Counted from the first letter of the stretch, positions 40,658 to 50,325 are shown. The stretch is 64,000 nucleotides of DNA from Thalassiosira profunda (GCA_036939355.1 JALLAP010000022.1:1-64000), one strand, 5' to 3'. Notes: generated from the sequence alone by a model not told the origin. A program made the numbers and translations.

Positions 40658-41905
40658 CTAGGAAAGGGTCCACGCATTGGTGGCGTTGTATCCATACACG
40701 TCGTTCACATCCCGACAGCCAACAACGTGCTCTTCGCACCAGGCCATGACATCAAGCAAAGCATCGTGGCAGGATGTTTCGTTGAGGTATCGCTGCTCCT
40801 TCATTTTGTACAGTTGCTCGGTCAAACCGATACCATCCGATAGAGATGGGCCGGAGTGCATGTGCGTTTTGTTCTGTCGGTCGTGGAATATCTTTTCTGC
40901 AATTGATTTGCACTGAGATGCGCTGGCGCTATTGCACAGACGAGATTCCTGCAAAACAGCCTCGGCGTCATCCACCGAGCGTGCGAGCAGCAGCGCCTCG
41001 ATTCTCACGTGCGGGATCCCATGTCGCAACGCCACAGTGAGCAAGTGCCAGAAGTGAAGGTAATGCGACAGGCAGTTGGGAACGTGCCAGGCCAGATTCG
41101 TCCCTCGCTCTTGCTGTGTTCTCTTCGCGGCATACGACCGAAGCATCAACAGCTCCTTTCCACGAGGAAGGCGTTGCAACTTCTCTTCCGAGGATCCAAC
41201 GAGGCCGTCCCAAAGTTGTTTGTACCACCTGCTTCTCACGGGAAACGTATGCTGGGGTCCGCGATGCGCCACAAACACCGGATAGCCACCCGTGTGCATA
41301 TCCAGCAGCAATCCAGCGTGAGCAAAGTTCACTTTCGAGAATCCAACACCATCGGAGGTCAATGTGGATAGTATCTCCGTCAAGTTATCGGAGGAGCATG
41401 AGCTCCACATTTGGGGCAAATACTGCGGTTGTTCCGACCCAAAACAGGCCCTGACCTTCCGCGGCCGCCGATTGCAGGATGGGTTCAGGTATTCGGGAGG
41501 GCAGCCGTCCCGTACCGTCTCGTAGGGGAAGGTGATGTTCAGACCGGATAGAAGGGCATTCGATAGCAGCGTCGAGCTTTGCGACGGTCCACAGAAAAGG
41601 GTGATGGGCAGATGGCTGTCGAGATCAAGGAAAGGTTCTCTTGTGGTGGGTGCATTCCCTTTGTCGGTTTCATCCAGCGTTGATCCATCTGTGGTGGGTG
41701 CACCCCCATTCAGCAAAACACCCTCTTCCACCATTGATGCGTCCAGACGGCCATCGTTGCTTGGGGCCTCCGATGCATCTAAATCTGGCAGTAGCTCCGC
41801 ATCCCACCCCATCCATTGCACTTTTGACCAGTTCGGTGAAAGGCATATCGCCATCGAGGCAATTGCCATCACCATCAACGCACGTCGACGTTGACCGCGT
41901 TCCAT
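40658..41905 (-). CDS. Type II membrane protein, possible Golgi transferase, unknown
   Basis: Intronless 415-aa protein. A basic start (MERGQRRR) and one helix (~9-22, ALMVMAIASMAICL) give a type II layout. A Ser/Asp/Gly-rich stem leads to a luminal domain that begins with LPITLFCGPSQSSTLLSNAL (~99-118), loosely like the PAPS-binding loop of sulfotransferases. It has ten or more Cys (DGCPPEYLNPSCNRRP, RACFGSEQ, SSCSSDN, VPNCLSHY, RLCNSASASQC). A second sulfotransferase-like motif (RxPxxR) was not found, so the function is open. Its neighbour is the cyclase in convergent orientation, 71 bp between stops. Confidence 0.55.
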   Translation of the reverse strand: MERGQRRRALMVMAIASMAICLSPNWSKVQWMGWDAELLPDLDASEAPSNDGRLDASMVEEGVLLNGGAPTTDGSTLDETDKGNAPTTREPFLDLDSHLPITLFCGPSQSSTLLSNALLSGLNITFPYETVRDGCPPEYLNPSCNRRPRKVRACFGSEQPQYLPQMWSSCSSDNLTEILSTLTSDGVGFSKVNFAHAGLLLDMHTGGYPVFVAHRGPQHTFPVRSRWYKQLWDGLVGSSEEKLQRLPRGKELLMLRSYAAKRTQQERGTNLAWHVPNCLSHYLHFWHLLTVALRHGIPHVRIEALLLARSVDDAEAVLQESRLCNSASASQCKSIAEKIFHDRQNKTHMHSGPSLSDGIGLTEQLYKMKEQRYLNETSCHDALLDVMAWCEEHVVGCRDVNDVYGYNATNAWTLS

Positions 41906-42209
41906 TTCTCTTTCTCATGTTGTATAACCTACTTCGGCGAGCTTGACAGAAATGGCTACCACCACCGCTGCCCACCAAACCGCGCAATACGCCCGGCCGC
42001 CGAGGCTCATGCGGAGAGGCTTGGCGAGCCGGAGGGGGCGGCGGCGGGGGCGGCCGCGGCGGGCCGGAGGAAATGGCAAGTTTAGGGCCTGTCCGTAGGA
42101 GCAATTATGGATTGAGTTTGAGTACCGGCCTAAGCTCAAATGGTGCACCTGCCTGCGTCCCGGGCGCACACAGCTCAGGAGCAGACAACCCACACATGCA
42201 CCGTCCACG
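41906..42209. other. Divergent promoter region
   Basis: 304 bp between two divergent genes of unknown function. GC-rich on the right. No element stands out. Confidence 0.35.
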
Positions 42210-44111
42210 ATGCCGCTGATATCGCCGCCGCCCAGCAAAAGGGCCCGCACATCTAGCGAGGATGACGTCAGCAGCGAGGCGCTGGACGCCGGCAGCAAGG
42301 GGGTGGCCGAGGAGAAGGAAGAGAAGGCGGCAAAGGAAGAGGATGAGGATGAAGAGGAGTATCGGCGCTGCGACGAGCTGGACATGCTGGTTTACATGCA
42401 CTCCTCGCTCGAAACCCCTGAAAACGACGCCATCGAAGCCATCCACGGCAGAGGAGTCTTCAATAACGATGGCGAACTGACGAATATCCCGCACTCCCGC
42501 AATATCTCTCGAGATCGGCACAAATGGTGCTGCGCCGAGGATTGGCGCACGCGGACGTTGGTGGGACATGAGGGACGATGCGAGCATGCCAGCAACTGCT
42601 CGCACTATCCACTGCCCGACGAGCACATCAATGCCATCGAAGCCGCTACCCGCGGTTATTACGACTATGATCTCAAGGAGGAGGACTGCAACGTGAGGGG
42701 ATATTGGAAGGAGAGAGAGGCCGAGCAGGTGAAGGAAGATAAGCTCAGGAGTGAATCTGTGACGGTGCCCATTAAAGCACTTGTGCTGGTCCCCCCACCG
42801 CCGTCTCAGCCAGGAGAAGGTGACCCGGTGACTGCTGTTGTCATCCACAGATTCTTAGGATACGGGAGGAGCGAGGACTGGTTGAACGACGGTGACATTG
42901 TGGGTGTTACGTTTGAGTATGCCAATGGCGCTGCTCTGAGTTGGTCGCATGTGAACTGCACCCCCCTGCACAAAGATCCCAGGGTCTACAAAAGCAGAGT
43001 CGAGTTGGCAACTGGCGAATACATCGTGCGGGTTTACTGGAACGATAATCCACCTGCGGGTAGGACCAAGAACAACATTGGCTTCGAGACAGCTGGTACC
43101 GAAAAGAGGTACGTCGTGATCAATCCAGAGTATGGCGAGCGCGAGCTCCAAATTGGACGTGACCAAAGCGAGGTCAGCTATTTTTGCAACGGGAGAAATG
43201 AGGTTTTCAAGGCCCCGTCTCCTGGCGAAGACTGCATCTGGAAGTTACAGCCTCGCTTCGTAGGCGTTCACGTGTTTGACCGGCCAGAGTCTGGAGATCT
43301 TGCTTATGTGTTCAACGGAGTCATTCGTCGGCCGATTGCTTCCTTCAAGGATGCATGGGCAAAGAAGGAGGCTGTTCCGTCTCTCAAGGAATGCGCAGCT
43401 GCGAAGGTCATGGAGGGAATGGGCACGCAATACAAGACCATCGAAGGTGACGAACGCGAGGGTATCATGGCACTCGAATCGAGCGCACAAGAGACGATGT
43501 GCTCTTTCCAAGACAAGCTGACGAAGGACCTTGTTTTCAGCGAAGAGGCTGACCGGGTCTTGAAACTGCGCTTGCTCTTGGCTAGGGCGGAGAAGAAGTT
43601 AGCTGCCAAGCGTGACGTTGCCGTGAAGAGGCTAGCTGATCACGAGTACTCGGTGCAGATGCAATTCAACGACGATCGGATGGAATGCATCAAAAAGTCT
43701 GTGAAGAAGAGAAAGGAGCACGCCAACAGTGTTCAACGGCTGCTGACTGATCCTCGACTGGAGGAGAGCATTTCTGGTGGCAAACGTGTAGCAATTTGCC
43801 AAGAGGCGAAATGCTGCAGAAAGTACGAGCCAAGTTTGGTGCCGATGCAACGCCGTTGCGGCTTTGTTATCAAAGATGAAGAGGGGAAAGTAATGAAGAG
43901 GTGTGCCGGCGCCACGGCCACCTGTGGTTGCAAGACATGGCCTTGTATCAAATGTCGGGTCCCCATCTGTGACCTCCATTTTCCAGAGCATAAAAGAATG
44001 TGTATGCGCCAGCCCAACGACTCGGGGAGGTATTACGACACCCAATTCCACTGGCGCAAGGAAGGAGAGGTGGAGCCTTGGAAAAGAGACAGACATAACT
44101 CCTGGGATTAA
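42210..44111 (+). CDS. Unknown protein with C-terminal Cys/His cluster
   Basis: Intronless 633-aa protein, not recognised. It has a likely nuclear-localisation start (PPPSKRARTSSED), then an acidic Glu/Lys stretch (~25-50). A first Cys/His group follows at ~107-133 (KWCCAEDW, GRCEHASNCSHY), then a beta-rich middle (~195-375) with GRSEDWLNDGDIVGVTFEY and VRVYWNDNPPAGRTKN. A long charged helix region comes next (~430-530). The C-terminal Cys cluster at ~530-605 includes CQEAKCCRKY, RRCGF, RCAGATATCGC, CIKCRVPICDLHFPEHKRMC. Its end, C-x2-C-x3-(I/L)C-x2-(C/H)F-x2-H, recalls the zinc ribbon at the C-terminus of piggyBac transposases, but no DDD catalytic core was found. It lies 2.4 kb from a transposase gene. 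Confidence 0.6.
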   Translation: MPLISPPPSKRARTSSEDDVSSEALDAGSKGVAEEKEEKAAKEEDEDEEEYRRCDELDMLVYMHSSLETPENDAIEAIHGRGVFNNDGELTNIPHSRNISRDRHKWCCAEDWRTRTLVGHEGRCEHASNCSHYPLPDEHINAIEAATRGYYDYDLKEEDCNVRGYWKEREAEQVKEDKLRSESVTVPIKALVLVPPPPSQPGEGDPVTAVVIHRFLGYGRSEDWLNDGDIVGVTFEYANGAALSWSHVNCTPLHKDPRVYKSRVELATGEYIVRVYWNDNPPAGRTKNNIGFETAGTEKRYVVINPEYGERELQIGRDQSEVSYFCNGRNEVFKAPSPGEDCIWKLQPRFVGVHVFDRPESGDLAYVFNGVIRRPIASFKDAWAKKEAVPSLKECAAAKVMEGMGTQYKTIEGDEREGIMALESSAQETMCSFQDKLTKDLVFSEEADRVLKLRLLLARAEKKLAAKRDVAVKRLADHEYSVQMQFNDDRMECIKKSVKKRKEHANSVQRLLTDPRLEESISGGKRVAICQEAKCCRKYEPSLVPMQRRCGFVIKDEEGKVMKRCAGATATCGCKTWPCIKCRVPICDLHFPEHKRMCMRQPNDSGRYYDTQFHWRKEGEVEPWKRDRHNSWD

Positions 44112-44246
44112 AGACTCGTTTGTGGACAGCATGGAATAAATCTTAATACTCGGGATGATGTAACCCCGCCCTCCTGCCTATATTCAGATCCATGTGGACC
44201 TGCTGCTCTCGCATTCCTTTCCTTTTGCACCTAATCATTCAGTTGC

Positions 44247-45905
44247 TCATTTCTTTTTCGCACCCCCATGCTCCCCACTATTATCACTCTCCACCGTGTT
44301 CAGCCTCATGAGGTGCCGCACTGACACGCGATTGACCGGACGCGCCACGAACGTCGACCTCCTCCGGTTGTGCGACACGGCCGTCGCAGACGCCGGAATC
44401 TCAGGCGCCAGCCGCAAATACTCGTCCCTCAGCTCGTCGTACACCGCTGCCATTGTCGGGCGCTTCGACGGCTTCTGCGACCACCCCGCGCTGATCAGAT
44501 CCCGCATCCTCTTATTGAACACCTTCTTGATCGGCGGACGTTCCCCATCGATGAAAATCTCGTTCTTCAGCCGGGTGTACGTGTAATTCTTCAGCGGCTT
44601 CTCCAGCGTGAGGATCTCCCACAGGAGCATGTTGAACGAGTATACGTCCGCCGAGAGGTTGTAGGGGTGGTACATTCCACACTCCGGTGCCATATACCGC
44701 GGGGTCCCCGCCATCGAGAGGCGCCAATTCCCCTGCCGATCCCGTTCGTTGGGGTGGAGCTCTTTCACCAATCCCAGGTCGAACAGTTTGATGTCGCCAC
44801 GGACGTCAAACCCAAGATTCTCCGGCTGTGCACACGAAGAGAAGAGATGATGAGTGCGGACCGCTGAACAAATCAAAAGCCCAGATAACACGACACCACA
44901 GCAACCCACCTTCAAATCCCGGTAGATGATGCTCTTCGAATGAAGGTACTTCAACGCCGCCGAGATATCGAACGCCACCTTGAGCCGCGTCGCCAAGTCC
45001 TTGTTCCGCTCCCCCGCATGCTTCTTGTTGGCCAGGAAGCCAAACTTCTTCTTCACCTCGATCTGGTGGCACTGCTGCCACTCCCCGTAAATCCGATCGC
45101 TCAGCGTGTCGAACAGCCTATCCAGAATGAGGAAGTAGCCGTGGCCCCGATTCACGCTCACGAGGCTCTTGACGCCCCCCTCGGGCAATCCCCGCACCTT
45201 GATGATGTTGGGATGGGAGAGGCTCGCCAGGAACATCCCTTCGACGACGAGGTCGGCCGTCCCCACCGCGTACTTTTGGGGCTTGGCCCGGACTTCCTCC
45301 TTGAGGAACTTGATGGCGTACCGGAACGTGCCCGACTCGGTGCGCTGGTGGTGCATCGTGAGGAGCTTGCGGGGATCCGACACGCGGACGACCTTCTTCT
45401 TCTTGCCCCGATCGGTCCCGCTCCCGTCCAGCTTGTCGTCCAGCCCGTGATCGAGGTCCCAGCTCGCCTCGGAGTCGGTGTCCCCGGTCGCGGTGATTTT
45501 GGTGATTTCGTGCACGTCGCTGAAGGAGCCCTTGCCGAGGAATTTGCCGATCTCCAGCTCCTCGAATTTCACCAGGGCCACGTCGGCGAGCTTGGCCTGC
45601 GACAGGACGTTGCTCTGCTCCGACGCGCGGCGGTAGGCCTTGGCGGCGATCTCGGCCACCTTGCGGTGCAATCGCAGGGACATGTCCTCCTTCCCGGTTT
45701 CCTTCTGGTAGGATGCCTTGGTTGGCGGCGTCGGCGGGGCCTCTTCCACGGGGAGGTCCTCCACCTTCTCGTCCTTCATTTCCAGCGGTTCGTGCACGGT
45801 TCGGGACGTCTCGTCCAGGCTGTCCTCCTCGCCGATGGTGGACAACCTCGGCTGGTGGTGGGAGGAACTCACCGTATCATCGACCGGCGAGTCGTTGGGC
45901 GACAT
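44247..45905 (-). CDS. TKL-like Ser/Thr protein kinase
   Basis: 524 aa from exons 44910-45905 and 44825-44247. The 84-nt intron splits YRDLK|PENLGFD. The kinase domain (~112-460) has the glycine loop FLGKGSFSDV, then a ~60-residue acidic/basic insert (ATGDTDSEASWD, DRGKKKKVVRV) before the VAIK-like lysine in YAIKFLKEE. The catalytic loop is IIYRDLKPEN (Tyr for the His of HRD), the metal motif is FDLGLV (DLG for DFG), and the APE motif is PRYMAPECG. The late Arg-containing motif is KRPTMAAVYDEL. The overall pattern fits tyrosine-kinase-like enzymes common in stramenopiles. The acidic N-terminus and basic C-terminus lack known domains. I took the ATG at 45905; a TTTGCAATT element lies just upstream. 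Confidence 0.9.
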   Translation of the reverse strand: MSPNDSPVDDTVSSSHHQPRLSTIGEEDSLDETSRTVHEPLEMKDEKVEDLPVEEAPPTPPTKASYQKETGKEDMSLRLHRKVAEIAAKAYRRASEQSNVLSQAKLADVALVKFEELEIGKFLGKGSFSDVHEITKITATGDTDSEASWDLDHGLDDKLDGSGTDRGKKKKVVRVSDPRKLLTMHHQRTESGTFRYAIKFLKEEVRAKPQKYAVGTADLVVEGMFLASLSHPNIIKVRGLPEGGVKSLVSVNRGHGYFLILDRLFDTLSDRIYGEWQQCHQIEVKKKFGFLANKKHAGERNKDLATRLKVAFDISAALKYLHSKSIIYRDLKVGCCGVVLSGLLICSAVRTHHLFSSCAQPENLGFDVRGDIKLFDLGLVKELHPNERDRQGNWRLSMAGTPRYMAPECGMYHPYNLSADVYSFNMLLWEILTLEKPLKNYTYTRLKNEIFIDGERPPIKKVFNKRMRDLISAGWSQKPSKRPTMAAVYDELRDEYLRLAPEIPASATAVSHNRRRSTFVARPVNRVSVRHLMRLNTVESDNSGEHGGAKKK

Positions 45906-46502
45906 GGTTGGAGTAGTTGTTTGCAATTGTTATTGGGGCGCGGATGTGAAGTGTGAACGCGCCGAGACCGCGGCGTGGTGGAGCTGGGTGGCTGGGTTCG
46001 GTGACGGATGACACAAGATGGGTTCACCAATCTCGATTAGGTAGCCAAAAATGAGACCGACGGCGATACCGATCGAAGAGATCGCTTAGCAGCTCAGGCA
46101 AGATCAAGATGTTGGCCGGCGGGCAAGAGAGGCAGCACCCAAGATGGTCGGTGTGGGCGGCTGGGTGGGGCTGGGTTCTTGCTGTGGTTTGTGCGGGTTT
46201 GGTTGAGGCAGCTCAGACGGTCAAGAGGTGGTGAGGACGAGGTCAGCTGAATGAATGAGGTCAGCTGAATCTAAAAATGGCGGGAATATCGGACTAATTT
46301 AGTCCTAAGATAGTCCTAAATAGGCTCATTTAGTAACAAATTGGTACCCAAGTGTCTAAAAGTACTAGATTTCCTACGTAGATTGTCCGTACAAACCTTC
46401 GCAGCGAAAGCCTCGGGAAAAGCGCCTCGCGCCCGCCGAGGAGCCGCTTCTTCACCTTCGTCGTAGCCACCGCGCGTCTTGCTCCACGACGCTCCAGCAG
46501 CC
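45906..46502. other. Repeat-rich 5' flank of the transposase
   Basis: 597 bp. It contains a partial GCTGGGTGG...GCTGGGTTC copy at 45983-46000, one copy of the 55-bp repeat (46155-46209), a 14-bp direct repeat GAGGTCAGCTGAAT at 46239-46252 and 46257-46270, and a perfect palindrome GGACTAA-T-TTAGTCC at 46291-46305. It probably holds the left end and promoter of a mobile element. Confidence 0.55.
46155..46209 (+). repeat. 55-bp direct repeat, left copy
   Basis: Identical base for base to 50271-50325, starting GGGCGGCTGGGTGGGGCTGG and ending GGTTTGGTTGAGGC. Flanking sequences of the two copies do not match. The repeat lies 5' of the transposase gene. Confidence 0.9.
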
Positions 46503-49500
46503 ATGCCCAACGAGGGAAAATCCGACAGGGAGTGGGCGGGGGTGCTTCTGGAGTTCGCCAGGCACCGAAATAAGAATTTAGGGAGGGGCGGCGCTCCAGG
46601 GAAACACTCCAAATGGCATCACGAATACACCAACATCAAGGCGTGTCCTCGGCACTCCGGCGCTACAAAGCTGACGGACATGCTCACGGGGCGCAACGCC
46701 AGCGCATGCAATTGCAAATGGCACGACGAGACGAGCCCGCTCATACCTGCCTCGCTGCGCCCGCCGCCGCCGCCCCCGCCCCCGCCCCCGCAAGTCCTCA
46801 GAGCGTCGGCGGACGCGCCCGCGCAGCCCCCTCCGGCGCAGCCTCCACGCCCAAAAATGAAGGTGCCATTCAACCTTCCCCGCCAACCAACTCCGCGGAA
46901 AACCCTGTCGGAGGTGCGATACATCTCCAAAACGTATTACTTTGGGGAGGGGAAGGCCCGGGGGGAGCGGGGGAGGGAGGGGAGCCGGGGGAACGGAGGT
47001 GGGGATGGCGCCGCGGGAGGCGAGGTGGACGACGAAGTTGGGGGGGAGGAGGGATTGCGGCCCCAAGAGGTCGTGCCGCTCGAATTCGACCTGCAGGTTT
47101 TCGGGTACACTGTCGGGGACTGCCCGCACTGCGGGGAGAGGCCGGAACCCAGCTACACAAAACTGAACGACAGCGTGAAGATTATCCACACAATTGACAA
47201 GCCGCGCTGGGTGCAGGGAGTGGGAATGAAATGCCCCGCCTGCAAAGGGACGTGGCAGACCTACGAGAAGGCGTACGTCGACACTCTGCCCAGGCATATG
47301 CAGGAGGAATTGAATGCAATTATTTATGGGAAGTCCAATGGAGTGGACATGAGCCTCATCACGGCGCTCCGGTGCAACGGGATCCCAGCCAATGTCGAGC
47401 AAACCTGCCACGGGAATTTGCGCAGATGGTACAATAGCCTGAAGAAAAGATACGAGGAGCGCGTGGCCAACGCGATCAGAATGTACGGGGAGGATGCAGT
47501 GGAGCAACGGCCGTTCCCGGAGCTGGACATTCGTTGGGTTGCCAAGGCTCCACAGCTGATAACGGCTTTCCTTCGGGACTACATCACTTGCAGAGATGGG
47601 CTGCTTCGCGAGATGGCCTCCATCCTATCCGTTGTGGCGCTTTCGATAGACCACCAGCGCAAGGTCGTAAAGCGGGCCAAAGGGAATGATGGCACTCAAT
47701 CTTTCGCCGTCGTCGGCGATGGAAATACGGTCCTGGCTTACGTGGTGGTGCCCGACACCAACATGACTTGGGCGGAGCAATGTATGAGGGAAATACTGGC
47801 GAGGCACGGAGCTACCCTCGCGCCAGATGATTGCAATCGCCTGGTCGAGCGAGGAACCTTACCACCGGTGGTTTACGTCGACTGCAACTGCTGCAACGGG
47901 AAGGTTGGCGGACGCACGGACGAGACGAAGTGGTTCTTCGGCCTGCTCAAACTGCTCGACGCGTTTCATGCCATCCAGCGCATTGGAAAGCAGATCAACT
48001 CCGAGCACGATCGCAAAGGGCGGTTCATGCAACAGATTTCGGCTTGCATCTTTACCCGGTCGGACGAGGATATGCGCGCGCTCGAGGCGGCACGGATGGC
48101 TGGGAATATCAGAAATCTCTCGACCAAGCAGCAGAAGAAGGACCGGGAGCGGCACGTGCGGCGTGTCATACGCGACAAAGAAGCAATTGTGGCGAAACTG
48201 ATCATGCTTCTAAAGACGCAGATTCTCCTGGACCGCAAGATCCGCGCCGCCTACGAACGGTCCGGGAAGTCCTGCGCCGATCTCTCGCCCGCCCACGACG
48301 CCTACCCGCTCATCACCAAGAAGGTGAAGGACTGCATCATTAGGCAGTGCGTCCATGTGTTGAACGGCTGCCTCGAGGACGTGCAGGCAATGAACGTCGC
48401 CGTCGGGGAGGTGAACTACCGCAACACGGGCGTGATGCTGATGGAGTATAAATCCCTGCGCGGCACCAACGGCAACGAGGCCATGCATTCGGTGATGGAC
48501 CGCAAAATGTACGCCACCAACCACATCCGTAAGCTCTACTTCGACGCCAAAGCGCATTGGAACATCACCCACTACAATAGAGTTCGCCTGGGCGACATGG
48601 GAAAGGAGGTTCTTCCGCACGGTGTGGCGCCGCACGAGGACGATTCCATTGCTATTGTTGCATCAACGGACCTCCTCTTTGGCTTTGCTTACTGCGATTC
48701 CGTGTTGAAAGCGAAGGAGGACGACATTCATCGCGAGGTTATGGCTGCCCTTGCAAATGATGAGCTGGCTATCGAAGATTTGGAGATGGATGGGTTGGAA
48801 GCCGTAGCGGAGCTAGATGATTTGCTCAACAACGACGAAGAAACAGACGTTGCCACGTGCTCCGATAGTACGCTGATGGGCGCGGGTGTCAATGTCAGTG
48901 TCCCTCCTTTGGCTGTCGATATTCCTGCCGTCATCGACGTCGCATCGTTGGAACAGCTCGACTGCGCATTTGATCGCGAACTCGGGCGCCCCGTTGGCAG
49001 TGAAAACAGCTTGCCAATCGAAGTCGACGAGGTCGTGACTCCAGCAAACGTTAGCACTCTGCAGCAATGCTCTCGAGCCGCCGACCAGATGGCCGCCGAC
49101 GGCGGGATTACTTTTGCCGATGATACAACAACTGCCGACTTCGTACAGCTTCATGGCGTGAATGGCACACGAAGAGTCGGGGTCCGGCGCAAACAGGCGC
49201 AGCAGGCGCCGAAGAGCTGGCCAGGAATGAATCTTTCGATGCGCACAAAGTGGGAGCAGATCTGGGCCGAACGATACAAATGCCCGCATCCCGGCGAAGG
49301 CTCCACCAGCATGCATCAGTGGGTCCAGAAGGCGAGCTACATCTACGAGATCTGGATGGCCGACGAGCTGAAGAAGGCGAAGGAAGCGAAATTGCCGAGG
49401 CCGCCGCTCGAGACTGTCGGTTATACCGAAGCAGCGAATTGGGCAAAGGAGAAGATGGCATCAGCTTCGGAGGGACGACGTCGCGGGATTGTGGACGAGG

Positions 49501-50126
49501 CGACACAGGCAATTAGCACCAGTCTCGATGCAGTTATGGAAAGCGACAACGGAGTCGATGAGGCAGCTCTGTTCGGAGACGAAGATGGGCTTGGAGTCGC
49601 CCGAGTTATCGATTCTTTGCAAATGATATCGCCTTCCGCGTCGGCTGATAGCTCGCCAGGCTTTCCAACGACGACTGAAGTGAGTGCCGCAATGGAGCAG
49701 CTCGCGGTTTCGCAAACCGTCGACGATGAATTGCAGGGATTGCTGAAAAAGCCCGCGAAGAAGAGGGCGAAGAAGAAAGCGACATCACCGGCGGACGCGG
49801 AGCGGAAGAGGAGGGCTTTGATCAAATTGCAATCGCTCGGGATGACGGCCGATAAACCCGCGGGCAGATCTCGACCGAGGTGCGGGATCTGCAACAAGTA
49901 TTTTGACACTGAGCTTGTTGTTCAGTTGGAGGGCGAGGAAGCTCGAAAGCTGCCTCACCGCCAAATGGGGCATGTAAACGGCAAACGGAAAGACTTCTGC
50001 CCGTTTGCCGACGATTCGGGGATACTCAAACAACATTTGATAGATCTGGGCGAACGACGGCAGCAATCACAGAAGGACACGTACAAGAAGCGAAAGTCAA
50101 GTGTTGGTGTTGTTGAGGAGGAGTAG
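46503..50126 (+). CDS. DDE-type transposase with N-terminal zinc domain
   Basis: 1207 aa from the first ATG; the frame is open 8 codons upstream. The N-terminus has a Cys/His patch (KACPRHSG, ACNCKWH) and a Pro-rich linker with ten or more Pro. A zinc ribbon follows at ~207-247 (CPHCGERPEP, KCPACKGTW), then a helical region. The RNase H-like core begins at ~376. Candidate catalytic acids are D383 (ALSIDHQRKV), D460 (PPVVYVDCNCCN) followed by LLDAFHAIQRIG, and E659 (RGTNGNEAMHSVM), in the 'GT-x3-E-x2-H' context seen in KDZ- and MULE-related transposases. A large helical insert separates D460 and E659. The C-terminus has a basic tract (KKPAKKRAKKK) and CGICNKYF plus late His/Cys. The frame is intact. 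The exact superfamily is not settled. Confidence 0.75.
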   Translation: MPNEGKSDREWAGVLLEFARHRNKNLGRGGAPGKHSKWHHEYTNIKACPRHSGATKLTDMLTGRNASACNCKWHDETSPLIPASLRPPPPPPPPPPQVLRASADAPAQPPPAQPPRPKMKVPFNLPRQPTPRKTLSEVRYISKTYYFGEGKARGERGREGSRGNGGGDGAAGGEVDDEVGGEEGLRPQEVVPLEFDLQVFGYTVGDCPHCGERPEPSYTKLNDSVKIIHTIDKPRWVQGVGMKCPACKGTWQTYEKAYVDTLPRHMQEELNAIIYGKSNGVDMSLITALRCNGIPANVEQTCHGNLRRWYNSLKKRYEERVANAIRMYGEDAVEQRPFPELDIRWVAKAPQLITAFLRDYITCRDGLLREMASILSVVALSIDHQRKVVKRAKGNDGTQSFAVVGDGNTVLAYVVVPDTNMTWAEQCMREILARHGATLAPDDCNRLVERGTLPPVVYVDCNCCNGKVGGRTDETKWFFGLLKLLDAFHAIQRIGKQINSEHDRKGRFMQQISACIFTRSDEDMRALEAARMAGNIRNLSTKQQKKDRERHVRRVIRDKEAIVAKLIMLLKTQILLDRKIRAAYERSGKSCADLSPAHDAYPLITKKVKDCIIRQCVHVLNGCLEDVQAMNVAVGEVNYRNTGVMLMEYKSLRGTNGNEAMHSVMDRKMYATNHIRKLYFDAKAHWNITHYNRVRLGDMGKEVLPHGVAPHEDDSIAIVASTDLLFGFAYCDSVLKAKEDDIHREVMAALANDELAIEDLEMDGLEAVAELDDLLNNDEETDVATCSDSTLMGAGVNVSVPPLAVDIPAVIDVASLEQLDCAFDRELGRPVGSENSLPIEVDEVVTPANVSTLQQCSRAADQMAADGGITFADDTTTADFVQLHGVNGTRRVGVRRKQAQQAPKSWPGMNLSMRTKWEQIWAERYKCPHPGEGSTSMHQWVQKASYIYEIWMADELKKAKEAKLPRPPLETVGYTEAANWAKEKMASASEGRRRGIVDEATQAISTSLDAVMESDNGVDEAALFGDEDGLGVARVIDSLQMISPSASADSSPGFPTTTEVSAAMEQLAVSQTVDDELQGLLKKPAKKRAKKKATSPADAERKRRALIKLQSLGMTADKPAGRSRPRCGICNKYFDTELVVQLEGEEARKLPHRQMGHVNGKRKDFCPFADDSGILKQHLIDLGERRQQSQKDTYKKRKSSVGVVEEE

Positions 50127-50150
50127 GTAGAAAGCAAAGCATTCGTAGAG

Positions 50151-50194
50151 CTCTCTCTCTCTTCTCTTCTCTCTTCTCTTCTCTCTTCTCTCTT
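50151..50194 (+). repeat. CT-rich microsatellite
   Basis: Imperfect CTCTT/CT array directly after the transposase stop codon. Confidence 0.9.
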
Positions 50195-50270
50195 GGGCAC
50201 GCCCCCTTTTTGTTCGCTTCGCTCACATTTCTTTTCCCCCCTGGGCGGAATTTTTCTTCCCCCGGCCCGA

Positions 50271-50325
50271 GGGCGGCTGGGTGGGGCTGGGTTCTTGCTG
50301 TGGTTTGTGCGGGTTTGGTTGAGGC
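50271..50325 (+). repeat. 55-bp direct repeat, right copy
   Basis: Perfect copy of 46155-46209 in the same orientation, 145 bp after the transposase stop codon. Confidence 0.9.
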
